Made by a program: the position numbers and the translations under genes. Below, piece after piece: positions 56,388 to 64,000 of a stretch of DNA of 64,000 nt; the stretch's first letter is position 1, and each line of letters starts with the position of its first letter. Below the pieces are notes generated by a model. The model did not search any database and was not told the origin of the DNA. It saw only the letters and a list, made by a program, of their open reading frames with translations. The DNA comes from Pseudomonadota bacterium (GTDB taxonomy: Bacteria > Pseudomonadota > Alphaproteobacteria > Sphingomonadales > Sphingomonadaceae), in NCBI GenBank assembly GCA_963205175.1, contig CAUJIW010000192.1:1-64000 (forward strand), read 5' to 3'.

Positions 56388-58212
56388 CGGCAAGCCCCGC
56401 CGAAGAGGGGGGAACGGTGGCGGTCGCGTCGTCGGGCACCACCCGCGCCGCCGGCAGCGTGATGACGGCGCGAGTGCCCTCGCCCAGCGTGCTTTCCAGC
56501 CGCAGCTGGCCGCCTTGCAGCTCGATGAACTGGCGGGCCAGCGGCAGGCCAAGGCCGACGCCGCCATAGCGGCGGGCTTCGCTGTCCTCCACCTGGGCGA
56601 ACGGCTTCAGGACTTCCTCCACCAGATGGTCGGGGATGCCGATGCCCTGGTCGGCAATGATCAGGCGAACATCGCCGCCGGCATCATCAGGGCCGGTCAG
56701 CGCGATGGTCACTTCGCTGTTGGGCCGGGAGAATTTCAACGCGTTGCCGACTAGGTTGATCAGCGCCTGGCGGATCAGGCGGGCATCGAGGCGCATGGGC
56801 AGCGGCTGCTCCGGCAGCCTTTCCCTCAAGGTCACGCCGGTGGTGGTGCCCCGTCCTAGCGCCATGGCGCTGGCGCTACGCACCAGATCGACCAGATCAA
56901 CGTTGGATTCCAGCACACGCAGCTTGCCCGCCTCGATGCGGGCGAGGTCCAGCATGTCCTCGACAATGCTGAGCAGGTGCTGGCCGCTTTCGAGGATGGT
57001 TCGGGCGTACTGGGCGTGCATCGGGCTGTTATCGCGGCCGGTGGCGCAGTCCTGCACCATGATGTCGGAAAAGCCGATCACCGCATTGAGCGGCGTCCGC
57101 AGTTCATGGCTCATGTTGGCGAGGAAGCGGGACTTGGCCTGGCTGGCGGCTTCAGCCTCGTCGCGCGCGGCTTCCAGCTCGTCACGCAGGTCCAGTAGCT
57201 CTGCCTCGCGGTTCTTCAGGGCCGTAATGTCGACATGGCTCACGGCGACGTCGCCGTTGGCCAGCCGGCGCACTGTACTGCGATACCAGCGCAGGCCGAG
57301 CGGAAACTCGTCGTGCAGCACGGTCGCCGCTTCGGGGTCCGTTGGCGGACTGAACAGGCGGGACTCCGGCAGCACATCAAGGCCCGAGAGGGCGTGGATC
57401 TGACCCCACGACATGCCGCGCGTCAGCATGGCGGGCATCACGCTGAGCAGCCGCGCGTAGGCGTCGTTCCACAGCAGCAGCCGGTGCTGGTGGTTGAACA
57501 GCGCGAAGGCCTCGGCGGTTTCCGACAGTTCGCGCCACTCACGCTGGGCGTCCCGCAGTTCCTCGCCCGCGAGCAGGGCAGCGCGCTGGGCGCGCACGCC
57601 CTTTACCAGCGAGCGGTAGCCAAGCCGGTTGGCCATCAGCATGGCTTGCAACATCCCCAGCGCCAGTACCGCCAGAATGGCGTGGGTAAGGTCGAACTGC
57701 CACAGGAAGAAGATGATGAACGGCCCGAGTACGCCGCTCATATAGGCGCGGGCGGCGGATGGCGCCGGGGCGAGCGTGGCGGCGGAACCGGCACACAGTG
57801 CCGCGGCGATGACCTCCAGGGCCGCATGGCGTTCCAGCGGCAGCCAGGGTTCGGTCAATGCCAGGCAGCCCCAGGACAGGCCGCTGACAAGCGCTGTTTT
57901 CCAGGCGTTGGCCAGCAGGTGGGCGGCACCGCGCAGGCTCATGGCGTGTCGCCGCCGCCGCGACATCCGCCACACATAGTGTGCCCACATCAGGGTGACG
58001 GCGGCGAACCAGAGCAGTTCCAGTCGGTAGGGCAAGTAACCCCACAGAAGCACCAGAGTCAGGAAGCATGCGAGAATGCTGATACCGCCGTTGATCCGCG
58101 CCGCCGACACCAGCGCTTCGGCCAGCGCTATACGTGCGTCCACCGGCGGCGGTGCCACGGTGTCGTCGCGACCGTAAAGCCACTGTTCCAGCGTGAATGA
58201 ACCCCTGAGCAT
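56365..58212 (-). CDS. Membrane PAS/histidine kinase
   Basis: This 615-residue sensor kinase has five to six N-terminal transmembrane helices (residues ~45-190) and then a PAS-like sensor (AEAFALFNHQHRLLLWNDAYARLLSVMP) leading into a coiled coil. A HisKA domain has the H-box 'FLANMSHELRTPLNAVIGFSDI', and the HATPase domain has 'LINLVGNALKFSRPNSEVTIAL', 'LIIADQGIGIPDHLVEEVLKPFAQVEDSEARRYGGVGLGLPLARQFIELQGG'. All catalytic motifs are present. No receiver domain or response regulator is adjacent. The gene overlaps the TPR-oxygenase gene downstream by up to 23 bases, so they are coupled. The start codon faces the sulfate operon. Confidence 0.93.
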   Translation of the reverse strand: MLRGSFTLEQWLYGRDDTVAPPPVDARIALAEALVSAARINGGISILACFLTLVLLWGYLPYRLELLWFAAVTLMWAHYVWRMSRRRRHAMSLRGAAHLLANAWKTALVSGLSWGCLALTEPWLPLERHAALEVIAAALCAGSAATLAPAPSAARAYMSGVLGPFIIFFLWQFDLTHAILAVLALGMLQAMLMANRLGYRSLVKGVRAQRAALLAGEELRDAQREWRELSETAEAFALFNHQHRLLLWNDAYARLLSVMPAMLTRGMSWGQIHALSGLDVLPESRLFSPPTDPEAATVLHDEFPLGLRWYRSTVRRLANGDVAVSHVDITALKNREAELLDLRDELEAARDEAEAASQAKSRFLANMSHELRTPLNAVIGFSDIMVQDCATGRDNSPMHAQYARTILESGQHLLSIVEDMLDLARIEAGKLRVLESNVDLVDLVRSASAMALGRGTTTGVTLRERLPEQPLPMRLDARLIRQALINLVGNALKFSRPNSEVTIALTGPDDAGGDVRLIIADQGIGIPDHLVEEVLKPFAQVEDSEARRYGGVGLGLPLARQFIELQGGQLRLESTLGEGTRAVITLPAARVVPDDATATVPPSSAGLADGPADAA

Positions 58213-58268
58213 AGTATCTCACTAACCTAGCAGCATTTTAGCGTCGGTTAAGCGGGATTGATGGTTTG

Positions 58269-58298
58269 TTACACCGTCGACTCGTTGCCGGCGTGTAA
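58269..58298. promoter_or_regulatory. Inverted repeat TTACAC-N18-GTGTAA
   Basis: TTACAC (58269-58274) and GTGTAA (58293-58298) are inverted arms in the gap between kinase and sbp. A candidate regulator site, of lower quality than the one at 58321. Confidence 0.4.
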
Positions 58299-58320
58299 AG
58301 TCCAGCTATGGCAACGGCAA

Positions 58321-58350
58321 ATTTAATCCTACTATGTCGACCGATTAAAT
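58321..58350. promoter_or_regulatory. Palindromic candidate operator upstream of the sulfate operon
   Basis: ATTTAATC (58321-58328) and GATTAAAT (58343-58350) are perfect inverted arms with a 14-base spacer, ending 42 bases before the sbp ATG. Symmetry, AT-richness and position fit the binding site of a dimeric regulator, such as a sulfur-starvation control protein. Which protein is unknown. Confidence 0.6.
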
Positions 58351-58392
58351 AGTGTTTATGATCGTGGCCTCATCACCAAGGAGGGACCGATC

Positions 58393-59415
58393 ATGAGAAC
58401 CATCCTCTCGTCTGCTGTCATCCTGGGGCTCGGGCTGGCACTCGTGGCGCCGGTCGTGGCGCCCGCACACGCCAAGACCCAGGAACTGCTCAACGTATCC
58501 TACGATCCGACGCGCGAACTCTATCGTGACTACAACGCCGCCTTCGCCCGCTACTGGAAGGGCAAGACCGGCGACGACGTGGTCATCAAGGCATCGCACG
58601 GCGGTTCGGGCAAGCAGGCTCGCGCTGTCATCGACGGTCTGCAGGCCGACGTGGTGACGCTGGCACTGGCAAGCGACATCGACCAGATCGCCAGCCGGTC
58701 GAAGGCGCTGCCAGGCGACTGGCAGAAGCGGCTGGCCTATAATTCCGCGCCTTATTACTCGACCATCGTTTTCCTGGTCCGCAAGGGCAACCCCAAGGGT
58801 ATCAAGGACTGGGATGATCTGGTGAAGCCGGGCATCAAGGTCATCACGCCCAACCCGAAGACCTCGGGCGGCGCCCGCTGGAACTATCTCGCCGCCTGGG
58901 GCTATGCGCTGAAGGCCTATGGCAACAGCCCGAAGAAAGCGCAGGACTTCGTCACCGCGCTGTACCGCAATGTGCCGGTGCTGGATTCCGGCGCCCGTGG
59001 CTCCACCACCACCTTCGTCCAGCGCGGCGTCGGGGACGTGCTGCTGGCGTGGGAAAACGAGGCCTATCTGGCGGTGAAGGAGCTGGGCGAGGGCAAGGTG
59101 CAGATCGTCGTGCCGTCGCTGTCGATTCTCGCCGAACCGCCGGTCGCCTTGGTCGACAAGGTGGTCGACAAGAAGGGCACTCGCCCGGTGGCGCAGGCCT
59201 ATCTCGACTATCTCTACACCCCGGCGGCGCAGGACCTGGTCGCCAGGCATTATTATCGCCCGCGTCTGCCCGAGGTGGCGACAAAGTATGAGTCCTTCTT
59301 TCCGAAGGTGAAGCTGCTCACCATCAATGAGTTCGGTGGCTGGAAGAAGGCGCAGGCGACCCATTTCAACGATGGTGGCCTGTTCGACCAGATCTTCGAT
59401 GACGCCAAGCGCTGA
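58393..59415 (+). CDS. sbp: Sulfate-binding periplasmic protein
   Basis: This 340-residue substrate-binding protein has a signal peptide ending APAHA and the mature start '[25 protein letters not shown]', with '[33 protein letters not shown]', '[40 protein letters not shown]' and '[25 protein letters not shown]'. All are typical of Sbp, which binds sulfate through backbone NH groups. AGGAGG is seven bases before ATG 58393. It is the first gene of the sulfate operon. Thiosulfate binding is possible too. Confidence 0.96.
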   Translation: MRTILSSAVILGLGLALVAPVVAPAHAKTQELLNVSYDPTRELYRDYNAAFARYWKGKTGDDVVIKASHGGSGKQARAVIDGLQADVVTLALASDIDQIASRSKALPGDWQKRLAYNSAPYYSTIVFLVRKGNPKGIKDWDDLVKPGIKVITPNPKTSGGARWNYLAAWGYALKAYGNSPKKAQDFVTALYRNVPVLDSGARGSTTTFVQRGVGDVLLAWENEAYLAVKELGEGKVQIVVPSLSILAEPPVALVDKVVDKKGTRPVAQAYLDYLYTPAAQDLVARHYYRPRLPEVATKYESFFPKVKLLTINEFGGWKKAQATHFNDGGLFDQIFDDAKR

Positions 59416-59454
59416 GCGACGGACGCTTGGTGATAGAATCTCAAGGGAGTGAAA

Positions 59455-60924
59455 ATGATGTCGAGGAATTTTCCGGCGTCGCCGCGTGCGCGCCAAGTGT
59501 TGACGCTTGCCTTGCTGGCATCGGCGCTCACGCCTGTGACCGCCAACGCCCAGAGCAAGGGTGACTACGCTAAATTGCTGGAACGCCTGAACGCGCTGGA
59601 GCAGAAAGTCGTCACGCTGGAGGGCCAGAACAAGGCGCTCACCGACGAACTGGGCCAGAAATCACAGGCGATCGAGACGCGGACCCAGGAACTGGCCGAC
59701 CAGGTGGAGTTCCAGACGGGGCGCATCGAGAAGGTCGAGGTGCGGGCGGCGAAGTCGGCACAGCCCGGCGTCGTACCGACGTTCGCCGACGTCAATGGCA
59801 ACTTCACCTTCAAGGTCCGTGGTGTCGTCGACGCCGATTATGTCGCTTTCAATGGCGGCAAAGGTGGGTATGACTTCAACAACGGCACGGCGTTCCGACG
59901 TGCGCGACTGGGCTTCGAAGGTACGGCGTTCAAGAACTGGGGCTGGCGCATCGAGACGGATTTCGCCGGCAACGCCGTGGCCATCCAGGACGCCTATATC
60001 CAGTATAACGGCGTGAAAAAATGGGCGTTCACACTGGGCCAGCACAAGGCCCCGTTCGGCCTGGAATCGAACAATTCCGACAACTACAACAGCTTTATCG
60101 AACGCTCCATCTTCACCAACGCCATCGGCGAGGCGGGCGCCGAGCGGCGGCTGGGCGCGTCAGCCCAGTATGTCGACGAGGCATTCACGGTCGCCTTCGG
60201 CCTGTTCGGCGACAATGAAAGCTCGACCCGCAGCGAGGCCGCGCCCGACGAAAGCTGGGGCCTGAACGCGCGCGCGACCTGGGAACCGGTTGTGTCCGAC
60301 GCCTTCAATCTACATGTCGGCGCCTCCGGTTTCTGGCGCAATGACGTGAAGGCTGACAACACGGCCGCCGCCGGCACCCTGCGGCTGCGTGAGCGGCCCA
60401 ATGTCCGCGTCGATGGCGGGCGTATCATCGATACCGGCACCATCACCCGTGTGAACAATCTCTACTACGGCGGCCTGGAGGCGACGGCCATCGCCGGTCC
60501 GTTCTCGCTCACCGGCGAATACGGCCACCTGGAGGTGGACCGCGCCACCGGCTTCGAGGACGTCAGCTTTGACGGCCTTTATGTCTATGGCAGCTGGTTC
60601 CTGACCGGCGAGAGCCGCGCGTTCAACAAAGGCAATTTTGATCGTCTGAAGCCCTTCGCACCGTTCGACCCGTCAGCGGGAAACTGGGGCGCGTTCGAGC
60701 TGGTGGCCCGGTACGACTGGTTCGACGTCTCCGACACGCCGGTGGTCGCCAACGCCGGCAACAAGGCGGAAACCTACACGTTGGGCCTCAACTGGTACTT
60801 CAACACCAACTTCAAGGCGATGTTCAACTGGGTGCATTTCAGCGGCACCCACACGCCGCTTGACCCCGTGGGCACCAGGACCAGCGGCGACGCCTTTGCC
60901 GCGCGCCTGCACCTGGACTGGTAA
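59455..60924 (+). CDS. OprO/OprP-type outer-membrane porin in the sulfate operon
   Basis: This porin of about 489 residues has a signal peptide ending TANAQS. A coiled-coil segment (LLERLNALEQKVVTLEGQNKALTDELGQKSQ...) is followed by a 16-strand-type barrel with 'FRRARLGFEGTAFKNWGWRIETDFAGNAVAIQDAYIQYNGVKKWAFTLGQHKAPFG' and the end 'AARLHLDW' with aromatic C terminus. It matches the phosphate-selective porin O/P family. AAGGGAG precedes ATG 59455. It lies between sbp and cysT, 39 and 84 bases from its neighbours, so here it probably admits sulfate rather than phosphate. Confidence 0.93.
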   Translation: MMSRNFPASPRARQVLTLALLASALTPVTANAQSKGDYAKLLERLNALEQKVVTLEGQNKALTDELGQKSQAIETRTQELADQVEFQTGRIEKVEVRAAKSAQPGVVPTFADVNGNFTFKVRGVVDADYVAFNGGKGGYDFNNGTAFRRARLGFEGTAFKNWGWRIETDFAGNAVAIQDAYIQYNGVKKWAFTLGQHKAPFGLESNNSDNYNSFIERSIFTNAIGEAGAERRLGASAQYVDEAFTVAFGLFGDNESSTRSEAAPDESWGLNARATWEPVVSDAFNLHVGASGFWRNDVKADNTAAAGTLRLRERPNVRVDGGRIIDTGTITRVNNLYYGGLEATAIAGPFSLTGEYGHLEVDRATGFEDVSFDGLYVYGSWFLTGESRAFNKGNFDRLKPFAPFDPSAGNWGAFELVARYDWFDVSDTPVVANAGNKAETYTLGLNWYFNTNFKAMFNWVHFSGTHTPLDPVGTRTSGDAFAARLHLDW

Positions 60925-61008
60925 TTCGCGCGATCCGCGGTGATCCACCCGACGGTCGTTGGCCTGCGCGGGCGGATCACTGCCATCCTGATCTGTACTG
61001 GAGAAGCC

Positions 61009-61839
61009 ATGACGATCCTTGCGCGTCGACGCTCCATCATTCCGGGCTTCGGGATCACACTCGGCTACACGCTGCTGGTGCTCGGGCTGGTTGTTCTCAT
61101 TCCGCTTTCCGCGGTGTTCCTGAAAAGCGCCGGCATGGGCTGGGAAGCGTTCGCCGACGTTGCTTTCTCCCGCCGGGCCTGGGCCGCGTATCGATTGTCG
61201 TTCGGGGCATCGTTGCTGGCGGCATCGATCAACCTGGTTTTCGGGCTCACTACGGCCTGGGTGCTGGTACGTTACGAGTTCGCGGGCAAGCGCGTGGTCA
61301 GCGCGCTGGTCGATCTGCCCTTTGCCCTGCCGACGGCCGTCGCCGGCATTGCCCTGACCGCGCTCTACGCCGGCAATGGCCTGATCGGCCAGTATCTGGA
61401 GCCGTGGGGCGTGCAGGTCGCGTTCACACCGCTGGGCGTGGTGGTGGCACTGGTTTTCATCGGGCTGCCGTTCGTGGTCCGCACGGTGGAGCCGGTGCTG
61501 CAGGATCTTGGAGCGGACGTCGAGGAGGCCGCCGCCAGTCTCGGCGCCAGTCGCTGGCAGACGTTCGGCAAGGTCATTTTCCCGGCCATTCTGCCGGCCC
61601 TGCTGACGGGCTTCGCGCTCGCCTTCGCGCGGGCGGTTGGCGAGTATGGCTCGGTCATTTTCATCGCCGGCAACATGCCACTGGAGTCCGAGATCGCGCC
61701 GCTGCTCATCGTCATTCAGCTTGAACAGTATAATTACGAGGGGGCCACGGCGATCGCCGTCGTCATGCTGGTCGCCTCGTTCGCCCTGCTGTTCGCCATC
61801 AACCTGCTCCAGGCGTGGAGCAGGCGTCGCATGGCCTGA
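61009..61839 (+). CDS. cysT: Sulfate/thiosulfate ABC transporter permease CysT
   Basis: This 276-residue inner-membrane permease has six hydrophobic segments and the binding-protein-dependent transport signature 'EEAAASLGASRWQTFGKVIFPAILPALLTGFALAFARAVGEYGSVIFIAGNMP', with the EAA loop that contacts the ATPase. ATG 61009 follows GGAG and gives the conserved start near 'PGFGITLGYTLLVLGLVVLIPLSAVF'. cysW follows after 15 bases. Confidence 0.95.
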   Translation: MTILARRRSIIPGFGITLGYTLLVLGLVVLIPLSAVFLKSAGMGWEAFADVAFSRRAWAAYRLSFGASLLAASINLVFGLTTAWVLVRYEFAGKRVVSALVDLPFALPTAVAGIALTALYAGNGLIGQYLEPWGVQVAFTPLGVVVALVFIGLPFVVRTVEPVLQDLGADVEEAAASLGASRWQTFGKVIFPAILPALLTGFALAFARAVGEYGSVIFIAGNMPLESEIAPLLIVIQLEQYNYEGATAIAVVMLVASFALLFAINLLQAWSRRRMA

Positions 61840-61854
61840 ACGGGAGCTCCTCCG

Positions 61855-62688
61855 ATGTCATCCTCTACCACCGAATCCCGGCTGGTGCGACGTCTGCTCA
61901 TTGGCATCGCGCTTGCCTTCCTGTCCTTCAACCTGCTGCTGCCCTTGTTCGCCGTTTTCAGCGAGGCGCTACGCGAGGGTTGGCAGGGTTATCAGGCGGC
62001 CATCATCGAGCCCGACGCGCTGGCGGCCATTCGCCTGACGCTGCTGGCCGCCGCCATCGCGGTGCCGTTCAACATCGTGTTCGGCGTTTGCGCCGCCTGG
62101 GCCATCGCGCGGTTCGAATTTCCCGGCAAGAGCCTGCTCATCACGCTGATCGATCTGCCGTTCTCAGTGTCGCCGGTCATCGCCGGTCTCATCTATGTGC
62201 TGCTGTTCGGCGCGCATGGCTGGTTCGGACCATGGCTGGACGAGCACGACATCCAGATCGTCTTCGCGGTGCCCGGCATCGTGCTGGCGACAATCTTCGT
62301 CACCTTTCCCTTCGTCGCCCGCGAACTCATTCCGCTGATGCAGGAACAGGGCAACGACGAGGAAGAGGCCGCCCTGTCGCTGGGGGCCTCGGGCTGGCAG
62401 ACCTTCTGGCGGGTGACGTTGCCCAATATCCGCTGGGGCCTGCTGTATGGCGTGTTGCTGTGCAATGCCCGCGCCATGGGCGAGTTCGGCGCGGTATCGG
62501 TGGTGTCCGGCCATATTCGCGGCCTCACCAACACCATGCCGCTGCACGTCGAGATTCTCTACAACGAATATAATTTCATCGCCGCCTTCGCGGTGGCGTC
62601 GCTGCTGGCGTTGCTGGCTCTTGTCACGCTTGTCGCCAAGAGCCTGCTGGAATGGCGTTTCGGCCGCAAGGCCGTCGCCGGTCATTGA
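61855..62688 (+). CDS. cysW: Sulfate/thiosulfate ABC transporter permease CysW
   Basis: This 277-residue permease partners CysT. It has '[86 protein letters not shown]', typical of CysW, and the EAA loop '[53 protein letters not shown]'. GGGAG precedes ATG 61855. cysA follows after 18 bases. Confidence 0.95.
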   Translation: MSSSTTESRLVRRLLIGIALAFLSFNLLLPLFAVFSEALREGWQGYQAAIIEPDALAAIRLTLLAAAIAVPFNIVFGVCAAWAIARFEFPGKSLLITLIDLPFSVSPVIAGLIYVLLFGAHGWFGPWLDEHDIQIVFAVPGIVLATIFVTFPFVARELIPLMQEQGNDEEEAALSLGASGWQTFWRVTLPNIRWGLLYGVLLCNARAMGEFGAVSVVSGHIRGLTNTMPLHVEILYNEYNFIAAFAVASLLALLALVTLVAKSLLEWRFGRKAVAGH

Positions 62689-62706
62689 TCCCGAGGACCA
62701 TACGTC

Positions 62707-63735
62707 ATGACTGTCTCCGTTCATCATATCACCAAGCGCTTTGGCGCGTTCACGGCGCTGGACGATGTTTCACTCGACGCACGGCCCGGTGAATTTCTTG
62801 CCCTGCTCGGGCCGTCGGGTTCCGGCAAGACAACCCTGCTGCGCGTCATGGCCGGGCTGGAATTTCCCGACGCCGGGGCGGTGCTGTTCGATCATGTCGA
62901 TGTCACCAACGCCCGGGCCGCCGAACGCCGGGTCGGCTTCGTGTTCCAGCATTACGCGCTGTTCCGGCACATGACGGTCGCCGAGAACATCGCCTTCGGT
63001 CTCAAGGTGAAGAAGCCGGTGGAACGTCCGTCCCCCGAGGCGATCGCCGCGCGGGTGCGGGATTTGCTGGGTCTGATTCAGCTGGAACATCTGGGCGGGC
63101 GCTATCCGTCGCAACTTTCCGGCGGTCAGCGCCAGCGGGTGGCGCTGGCGCGCGCGCTGGCGGTGGGACCGCGCGTGCTGCTGCTGGACGAGCCGTTCGG
63201 CGCGCTGGATGCCAAGGTGCGCAAGGATCTGCGGCGCTGGCTCCGGCAGATTCATGATGAAACCGGCGTCACCTCGGTCTTCGTCACGCACGATCAGGAG
63301 GAGGCGCTGGAACTGGCCGATCGCGTGGTGGTCATGAACCACGGTCGCATCGAGCAGGTGGGGGAACCGGCGGAAATCTACGACCACCCGGCCAGCGCGT
63401 TCGTCGCCGATTTCATCGGCGAGGCCAACCGGCTGGAGGTGACCGTCCGCCATGGCCGTGTCTTTTTCGCGGGCGTCGATCTCGGTCCGGCGGACGGGCA
63501 TGGCGACGGACCGGCCATTCTCTATGCGCGGCCGCATGACTTCGTGATCACCGATGTCGGCGCGGGCGCCATTCCGGCGGTGCGGCGCAGTCATCGGCGG
63601 CTGGGCGCGCGCCATCGCATTCTGCTGTCGCTGGGGGACAGCGGCGCGACCGTCGAGGTGGAGACGCTAGGGCCGCTGGATGACGGTGACGTCTGTCACC
63701 TTGCCATCCAGCGGTGGGATCTGTTTCCCGCCTGA
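62707..63735 (+). CDS. cysA: Sulfate/thiosulfate ABC transporter ATPase CysA
   Basis: This 342-residue ATPase has Walker A 'GPSGSGKTT' (residues 35-43), Q-loop 'VFQHYALF', signature '[16 protein letters not shown]' near 137, Walker B '[13 protein letters not shown]' and H-loop '[21 protein letters not shown]'. The C-terminal ~100 residues ('[26 protein letters not shown]...') form a TOBE-like regulatory region. It is the last gene of the sbp-porin-cysT-cysW-cysA operon and is convergent with the aldehyde dehydrogenase gene. Confidence 0.97.
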   Translation: MTVSVHHITKRFGAFTALDDVSLDARPGEFLALLGPSGSGKTTLLRVMAGLEFPDAGAVLFDHVDVTNARAAERRVGFVFQHYALFRHMTVAENIAFGLKVKKPVERPSPEAIAARVRDLLGLIQLEHLGGRYPSQLSGGQRQRVALARALAVGPRVLLLDEPFGALDAKVRKDLRRWLRQIHDETGVTSVFVTHDQEEALELADRVVVMNHGRIEQVGEPAEIYDHPASAFVADFIGEANRLEVTVRHGRVFFAGVDLGPADGHGDGPAILYARPHDFVITDVGAGAIPAVRRSHRRLGARHRILLSLGDSGATVEVETLGPLDDGDVCHLAIQRWDLFPA

Positions 63736-63756
63736 CCCCGGCGTGTCAGGCGCGGC

Positions 63757-64000
63757 TCAGCGGTCGATGCCGCCCAGGCAGATGTATTTCGTCTCCAGAT
63801 ACTCGTGCAGACCTTCCTGGCCGCCCTCGCGGCCGAGGCCGGACTCCTTGACACCGCCGAACGGCGCCACCTCGGTCGAGAGAATGCCCTCGTTGACCGC
63901 GACCATGCCGTATTCCAGCGCCTCCGAGACGCGGATGACGCGGGAGATGTCGCGGGTGAAAACATAGGCGGCCAGGCCATACTGGGTGGCGTTGGCCAGC
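63757..64000 (-). CDS. Aldehyde dehydrogenase (succinate-semialdehyde type), 3' end only
   Basis: The C-terminal 80 residues of an aldehyde dehydrogenase are visible. They start '[77 protein letters not shown]'. '[14 protein letters not shown]' and the terminal 'LETKYICLG' place it near GabD-type succinate-semialdehyde dehydrogenases. The catalytic Cys and Glu are outside the window, so substrate and completeness cannot be judged. The stop is at 63757-63759. Confidence 0.9.
   Translation of the reverse strand, partial: LANATQYGLAAYVFTRDISRVIRVSEALEYGMVAVNEGILSTEVAPFGGVKESGLGREGGQEGLHEYLETKYICLGGIDR

Overview
The window is about 64 kb of GC-rich chromosome in which almost every base is coding. 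Several genes point to an alphaproteobacterium: a GcrA-type cell-cycle regulator, DUF2093, a SapC-family protein beside TonB-receptor-type genes, a Coq7 ubiquinone hydroxylase, the bamB-der pair, CpaF, and a sigma-32-type promoter of alphaproteobacterial form before dnaK. Genus and family cannot be fixed from the sequence alone. I see no rRNA, tRNA, CRISPR array, insertion sequence, prophage or plasmid gene. It looks like core chromosome with a few accessory insertions.

Layout. Positions 1-5800 hold the end of bamB, then der, a CorA-type transporter, a small secreted protein, gcrA and a lone ABC-2 permease. Positions 6000-9000 hold the minus-strand genes for an MBL-fold hydrolase, nadA and nadC. 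Positions 9100-13200 are a ydbH-ynbE-ydbL operon, the predicted inner-to-outer-membrane lipid bridge. Positions 13400-18100 hold a small unknown ORF, a YqaA-type membrane protein, dsbB, coq7, an isoaspartyl peptidase and a DUF2157/GDYXXLXY membrane pair. Positions 18200-25300 are the chaperone region, dnaK-dnaJ and hrcA-grpE. It is interrupted by a copper chaperone gene, a HExxH protein and an unusually AT-rich PEP-CTERM protein gene. Positions 25400-32300 hold rph-rdgB-hemW, an LpoA-like lipoprotein, and rsmI-yraN-sirB1-gshB. Positions 32400-43600 hold acnA, an EamA exporter, a PQQ-type sugar dehydrogenase lipoprotein, a MAPEG protein, a LysR regulator, a solitary cpaF with a small partner gene, an FAD-linked oxidase and sapC. 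Positions 43700-49700 hold a hydrolase/phosphotransferase pair, purD, xseA, a DUF2093 gene and an M23 lipoprotein.

The last 14 kb is the most accessory-looking part. A large TonB-dependent receptor with its own strong terminator is followed by two TPR-plus-dioxygenase proteins arranged tail to tail. The second overlaps the end of a membrane histidine kinase gene. Divergent from the kinase is a five-gene sulfate uptake operon, sbp-porin-cysT-cysW-cysA, with an outer-membrane OprO/OprP-like porin built into it and a clear palindromic candidate operator in front. The window ends inside an aldehyde dehydrogenase gene.

Functionally the window mixes envelope biogenesis (BamB, YdbH/YnbE/YdbL, LpoA-like, M23, DsbB), proteostasis (DnaK/J, GrpE, HrcA), cofactor and redox metabolism (NadA/C, Coq7, GshB, HemW), nucleic-acid housekeeping (Der, Rph, RdgB, XseA, RsmI) and nutrient acquisition (TonB receptor, sulfate operon). 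The best candidate for something little described is the receptor/double-dioxygenase/kinase locus at 50-58 kb.
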